Shown piece by piece: positions 60,452 to 64,000 of a stretch of DNA of 64,000 nucleotides. Location: the NCBI GenBank assembly GCA_963760735.1, contig CAVXEB010000004.1:1240001-1304000 (forward strand). The letters are read 5' to 3'. The stretch is from CF-46 sp963760735 (lineage in GTDB: Bacteria; Chloroflexota; Limnocylindria; Limnocylindrales; CSP1-4). The notes beneath the pieces were generated by a model. That model made no database searches. It was not told where the DNA came from and worked only from the letters and a program-made list of their open reading frames with translations. Made by a program: the position numbers and the translations under genes. Positions within the stretch are counted from its first letter, which is position 1, and each line of letters begins with the position of its first letter.

Positions 60452-61834
60452 TCAGGCCTCGAGCGACTTCGTCAGCGAGCCGAGGAACTGGACGTTGTTG
60501 TCGGTCTTCGAGAGGCGGTTGAGCAGCAGCTCGATGCCCTCGTTCGTGCCGACCGCCGAGAGCATCCGGCGCATCGTCCAGACCATCTTGAGAACCGGCT
60601 CTTCGAGGAGAAGCTCCTCGCGGCGCGTACCCGAGCGCTGGACGTCGATGGACGGGTAGATCCGCTTCTCGGCGAGCTTCCGGTCGAGGATCAGCTCGGA
60701 GTTGCCGGTCCCCTTGAACTCCTCGTAGATCACGTCGTCCATTCGCGACCCGGTGTCGATGAGGCAGGTCGCGATGATCGTCAGCGAGCCGCCCTCCTCG
60801 ATGTTCCGGGCGGCGCCGAAGAACCGCTTCGGGGGATAGAGGGCGATCGGGTCGATGCCGCCCGACAACGTCCGACCGGACGGCGGAAGGGCCAGGTTGT
60901 ACGCACGTGCGAGCCGCGTGACGGAGTCGAGGAGGATGACGACATCGCGGCCGGTCTCCACCTGCCGCTTGGCGATCTCGAGCGCCATCTCGGCGACGTG
61001 GGTGTGGTTCTCGGTCGGCTCGTCGAACGTCGAGCTGATGACCTCGCCCTTGACGGAGCGTCGCATGTCCGTGACTTCCTCGGGCCGCTCGCCGATCAGG
61101 GCGACCATCAGGAGGATGTCCGGGTAGTTCTCGCTGATCCCGTTGGCGATGTTCTTCAGGAGCATCGTCTTGCCGGCCTTCGGCGGGCTGACGATCAGGG
61201 CGCGCTGGCCCTTGCCGATCGGGTTGACGATGTTGACGAGCCGCTGGCTGAGGTTCTTCGGGTCGTTCTCGAGGTTGATCAGCTCGTCCGGGTGGACCGG
61301 GGTCAGGTCGTTGAAGACCGGCCGGTGCCGGGCGGTGTCGATGTCGACGCCATTGACCGCGTCGACCCGCAGCATCCCCCAGTACTTCTCCGCCTCGCGC
61401 GGCGAGCGGACGGCGCCGCTGACGCGATCGCCGATCCGGAGCCCGAACCGGCGCACCTGGCTCGACGAGACGTAGACGTCGTCCGGGCTCGGGAGGAGTC
61501 CGTGGCGACGGAGGAAGCCGAAGCCCTCGTCGACGACGTCGAGGATGCCGGTGGCGTAGGCGTGACCCGCTCGCTCGGTCTGGCGCTCGAGGATGCGCTC
61601 GACGAGGTCGTCCTTGCGCTCCTGGGTACCGGTCTCGAGCTGGAGGTCGCGGCTGACCGCCCGGAGCTCCGTGACGCTCATCTCGCGGAGGTCGGAGACG
61701 TCCAGGTCGTTCCGCTCGCGGGCGGCCTCGAGCTCCTGCTGCTCCTCGTACTCCGTGACGGGAGCGCGCTGGATCTGGCCGCGCCGCCGCGGACGGCGGT
61801 TACGCGAACGCTGGTCTGGACCGAGTTGGGGCAT
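60452..61834 (-). CDS. rho: Transcription termination factor Rho
   Basis: 460 residues. N-terminal region basic, then the Rho N domain (VSDLREMSVTELRAVSRDLQLETGTQERKDDLVERILER). CSD RNA-binding domain: GILDVVDEGFGFLRRHGLLPSPDDVYVSSSQVRRFGLRIGDRVSG. ATPase domain: PIGKGQRALIVSPPKAGKTMLLKNIA (P-loop), DVVILLDSVTRLARAYN (Walker B), GSLTIIATCLIDTGSRMDDVIYEEFKGTGNSEL (Q/R loops). Complete. Compact size, without the long insert seen in some high-G+C bacteria. Monocistronic. Confidence 0.98.
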   Translation of the reverse strand: MPQLGPDQRSRNRRPRRRGQIQRAPVTEYEEQQELEAARERNDLDVSDLREMSVTELRAVSRDLQLETGTQERKDDLVERILERQTERAGHAYATGILDVVDEGFGFLRRHGLLPSPDDVYVSSSQVRRFGLRIGDRVSGAVRSPREAEKYWGMLRVDAVNGVDIDTARHRPVFNDLTPVHPDELINLENDPKNLSQRLVNIVNPIGKGQRALIVSPPKAGKTMLLKNIANGISENYPDILLMVALIGERPEEVTDMRRSVKGEVISSTFDEPTENHTHVAEMALEIAKRQVETGRDVVILLDSVTRLARAYNLALPPSGRTLSGGIDPIALYPPKRFFGAARNIEEGGSLTIIATCLIDTGSRMDDVIYEEFKGTGNSELILDRKLAEKRIYPSIDVQRSGTRREELLLEEPVLKMVWTMRRMLSAVGTNEGIELLLNRLSKTDNNVQFLGSLTKSLEA

Positions 61835-62053
61835 GGGTGGGGGGTTCCCTCAGGAAAGAGACGTGGGGCCGCGTCCGGGCTGGTTGATCGCGCGGAATCG
61901 ATCCGCTGCGCAGGCCGGTCTGGGATGCAACGAATCATACGCGGCGGTTTGCACCGCGTCAATGGAAATCCGGCACTTGCGACGTCAATTCCGCCAGGTG
62001 GTGTGCTCATCTGAGTTCTTGACGCTCATCTGCGCGGCTCCTATCCTGCCCTG

Positions 62054-62737
62054 ATGACCGCACCGGCTGCTGCACCGGGCCAGGCCGCCAGCCTGCGGGC
62101 CTCCGACGTCGCGGCGGCGATCCGGTCGACCCGTCTCGTCGTCGTCCTGCGGCGGGTCGTGCCGCGGGACCGGCTTCTCGCCCTGGTCGACGAGCTCGCG
62201 ACCGCGGGCGCGCGCATCTTCGAGATCACGTTCGATGCCGCAGCGGCGGCCGGCGACCTCGTCGCCGTCCGGGAGCGTCTCCTGGAGCGCGGCCACGACG
62301 GCGCCCGAGTCGGGGCGGGAACGGTCCGGACCACCGACCAGCTCGACGCCGCCATCGGCGCGGGCGCGGCGTTCGGCGTCAGCCCGGTCCTCGATCCGGA
62401 CCTCCTGGGCCGCGCGATCAGTGCGGGTCTCCCGTATGTGCCGGGCGCCTACTCTCCGACCGAGGCCGACGCGGCGTGGCGGGCCGGGGCCACGTTCGTC
62501 AAGCTGTTCCCGGCGTCCTCCCTCGGGCCGGCCCACGTCCGGGAGCTCCGCGGTCCGCTGCCCGAGATCGAGACCATCGTGACCGGTGGCGTGGACGCCT
62601 CGAACGCGCTCGCGTTCCTCGCGGCCGGGGCGACGGCCGTCGGCGTCGGATCGGCGATCGTCGGAGCCACTGCAGCCGACCGACGCCAGCTCGTCGCCGC
62701 CATCGCAGCGGCCCCGCGACCCGGAGCCGGACGGTGA
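62054..62737 (+). CDS. eda: Bifunctional KDPG/KHG aldolase
   Basis: Cleaves 2-keto-3-deoxy-6-phosphogluconate and 4-hydroxy-2-oxoglutarate in sugar-acid breakdown. 227 residues, a class I TIM barrel: IRSTRLVVVLRRVVPRDRLLALVDELATAGARIFEITFD, RVGAGTVRTTDQLDAAIGAGAAFGVSPVLDPDLL, and the Schiff-base Lys in AGATFVKLFPASSLGPAHVREL. GGVDASNALAFLAAGATAVGVGS is the phosphate-binding end. The stop overlaps the following regulator's GTG (GTGA), forming one operon with it and the SDR gene. Confidence 0.92.
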   Translation: MTAPAAAPGQAASLRASDVAAAIRSTRLVVVLRRVVPRDRLLALVDELATAGARIFEITFDAAAAAGDLVAVRERLLERGHDGARVGAGTVRTTDQLDAAIGAGAAFGVSPVLDPDLLGRAISAGLPYVPGAYSPTEADAAWRAGATFVKLFPASSLGPAHVRELRGPLPEIETIVTGGVDASNALAFLAAGATAVGVGSAIVGATAADRRQLVAAIAAAPRPGAGR

Positions 62738-63741
62738 ACGCATCCGCGGCGCCGGAGGCCCACGAGGACGCCGCCCTGACCGGCCAGATCGCCCGTCTCT
62801 TCTTCGATCGCCAGCTCACCAAGGTCGAGATCGCCTCCCGGCTGGGGATCTCCCGGTTCCGGGTCGCACGCCTGCTCGAGCGGGCGCTGGCCGATGGCGT
62901 CGTCCGGATCGAGTTCCGCGATGTTCCCGCCGAGGAACGCGCGATGGCCCGCGCGATCGAGGAGCGGTTCGGGCTGGACCTCTGCGTCGTCGCGTCACCC
63001 GCGGAGGACGGTGCCGGCGCAGCGGCTCGTCTTGCGGCCGGCGTCCTCGACGGGGTGATCGGGACGGGCGCGGCCGTCGGGATCGCGTGGGGCTCGACCG
63101 TGGCTCGGGTCGTGCGCGAGCTCCCCGCTCGCGACGACCCGACGATCGATGTCGTCCAGCTCGCGGGCGGCTCGTCGGCCATCGATCCGGCCGCGGACCC
63201 CGGTGACCTGACCCGGATCCTCGCCGAACGGCTGGGCGGTCGAGCGCACCGGATCCACGCGCCTGCCTTCGTCGAGTCGCCCGACCTGCGCGACGCCCTG
63301 CTGCGGCAACCCGAGATCGCCGCGACCAGCGCCCGGTTCGGCCGGCTGTCGGTCGCCCTCCTGGGCATCGGCGCGTTCGGCGCCGGCCGGGGAGCCGCCA
63401 GCTCGTCCCTCCTGCGATCCGGTGCGCTCACGTCGGCCGAGGTCGCCGGGCTCGCGGCCGCCGGCGCGGTCGGCGACCTGCTCGTCCATCCATTCGATCG
63501 GAACGGTTCGTTCGTCGCACCCGCGATCGCCGATCGAGCCGTCGCAATCGGTGTCGACCAGCTCCGCCGCGTCCGCCACGTCGTCGCCGTCGCGGCAGGC
63601 GCGGAGAAGGCCGCCGCGATCCACGGGGCACTCGCGACCGGTGTCGTCCGGATCCTGGTCACCGACGCACGTGCCGCGTCGGCGCTGCTCCGGTCCGACG
63701 AAGCGGCGCCGGTCCGCCCGGCGAGGCGGTCCCGGCGATGA
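62734..63741 (+). CDS. SorC/DeoR-type sugar-binding transcriptional regulator
   Basis: 335 residues from GTG at 62734. N-terminal helix-turn-helix (about 15-58: QIARLFFDRQLTKVEIASRLGISRFRVARLLERALADGVVRIEF). The C-terminal sugar-binding domain (about 75-330) has VGIAWGSTVARVVRELP, VVQLAGGSS, GRLSVALLGIGAF and GAVGDLLVHPFDRNG, as in SorC-family regulators that bind phosphorylated sugars. It probably controls the surrounding eda-SDR operon. Confidence 0.92.
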   Translation: MNASAAPEAHEDAALTGQIARLFFDRQLTKVEIASRLGISRFRVARLLERALADGVVRIEFRDVPAEERAMARAIEERFGLDLCVVASPAEDGAGAAARLAAGVLDGVIGTGAAVGIAWGSTVARVVRELPARDDPTIDVVQLAGGSSAIDPAADPGDLTRILAERLGGRAHRIHAPAFVESPDLRDALLRQPEIAATSARFGRLSVALLGIGAFGAGRGAASSSLLRSGALTSAEVAGLAAAGAVGDLLVHPFDRNGSFVAPAIADRAVAIGVDQLRRVRHVVAVAAGAEKAAAIHGALATGVVRILVTDARAASALLRSDEAAPVRPARRSRR

Positions 63742-64000
63742 ACCGGCTCGTCGATCGGGTCTGCATCGTCACCGGCTCGACGGGCATCGCCGCAGCAGCC
63801 GCCCGGCGGTTCGCGGCCGAAGGAGCGCGCGTCTTCATGGTGTCCCGGACACGGATGCACCTCGAGGCGCTCGGCGCCGAGATCGAGGCCGCCGGGGGCG
63901 CCATCGGCTGGGCGACCGCGGACCTGGCGGACGAGGCTGCCGTCGAGGCCGCGGTTGCCACCTGCATCGAGCAGCACGGCCGGATCGACGGCCTGTTCTC
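63738..64000 (+). CDS. Short-chain dehydrogenase/reductase (partial, C-terminus beyond window)
   Basis: 87 codons visible: MNRLVDRVCIVTGSTGIAAAAARRFAAEGARVFMVSR, the Rossmann TGxxxGIG-like motif in which the final Gly-Ile-Gly is GIAAA, then ADLADEAAVEAAVATCIEQHGRIDGLF. The Arg after VFMVS suggests NADP use. ATG overlaps the regulator stop (ATGA). Likely a sugar or sugar-acid dehydrogenase in the same pathway as eda; the active-site Tyr-Lys lies beyond the edge. Confidence 0.88.
   Translation, partial: MNRLVDRVCIVTGSTGIAAAAARRFAAEGARVFMVSRTRMHLEALGAEIEAAGGAIGWATADLADEAAVEAAVATCIEQHGRIDGLF

Overview
The window is high-G+C bacterial DNA (third codon positions almost all G or C), densely packed, with many GTG starts and 4-nt GTGA/ATGA gene overlaps. 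The gene content suggests a Chloroflexota bacterium, possibly near class Limnocylindria: HrcA/CIRCE control, a DUF5679 miniprotein, a Gram-positive-type (DinR) SOS box, an ImuA-ImuB-DUF6504-DnaE2 mutasome, F420-type luciferase-like enzymes and an orphan CpaF. This placement is inference; there is no rRNA or other decisive marker, and an actinobacterial relative cannot be fully excluded.

Layout. 1-5.7 kb, minus strand: lepA, a CPBP membrane protease, hemW, then a CIRCE-controlled hrcA-grpE operon (grpE runs off the edge). 5.9-10.8 kb: two GT-C membrane glycosyltransferases and an EamA transporter. 10.9-16.1 kb: rpsT with a long histone-like tail, then the glycolytic operon gap-pgk-eno plus a membrane protein. 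16.5-22.3 kb: DUF5679, uridine phosphorylase, a 1178-residue secreted lamin-tail/Pro-Thr-repeat protein, and a membrane protein. 22.3-30.5 kb: the SOS mutasome dnaE2, DUF6504, imuB and imuA; dnaE2 and imuA each have a DinR box inside the 17-bp promoter spacer, and small membrane miniproteins and a lipoprotein lie between. 31-37.7 kb: a two-component pair, EamA transporter, tRNA-Ala(CGC), a shikimate-kinase-like protein, a zinc protease, a YdeI-like protein and an ECF sigma/anti-sigma pair. 37.7-42.5 kb: a CpaF ATPase fused to a RidA domain, tRNA-Ala(GGC) and leuS. 42.5-45.6 kb: DUF1801, a short PLL/DUF346-type repeat protein, an F420-type oxidoreductase, and a CGNR regulator divergent from two small genes. 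46.1-49.5 kb: a signalling cassette (hybrid histidine kinase, lone receiver, receiver-cyclase). 49.7-51 kb: a tRNA-Arg 3' fragment and a secreted protein. 51-58.6 kb: comEA-comEC-holA, a zinc-ribbon protein, and rsfS-nadD-obgE. 58.7-64 kb: a LysM/M23 peptidase, rho, and a KDPG-aldolase, SorC-type regulator and SDR operon cut by the edge.

Two things stand out beyond ordinary annotation. First, between 39.2 and 50.7 kb at least eight single-base frameshifts break conserved genes (cpaF, leuS, the signalling cassette, a secreted protein), while the rest of the window is clean; this looks like a local sequence-quality problem or a decaying island. Second, two unrelated pairs of structured intergenic repeats (45.62/50.85 kb and 55.43/56.01 kb) keep their hairpins while the stem sequences change. 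They are the best candidates here for undescribed RNA or repeat elements. The CpaF-RidA fusion is the most unusual protein.
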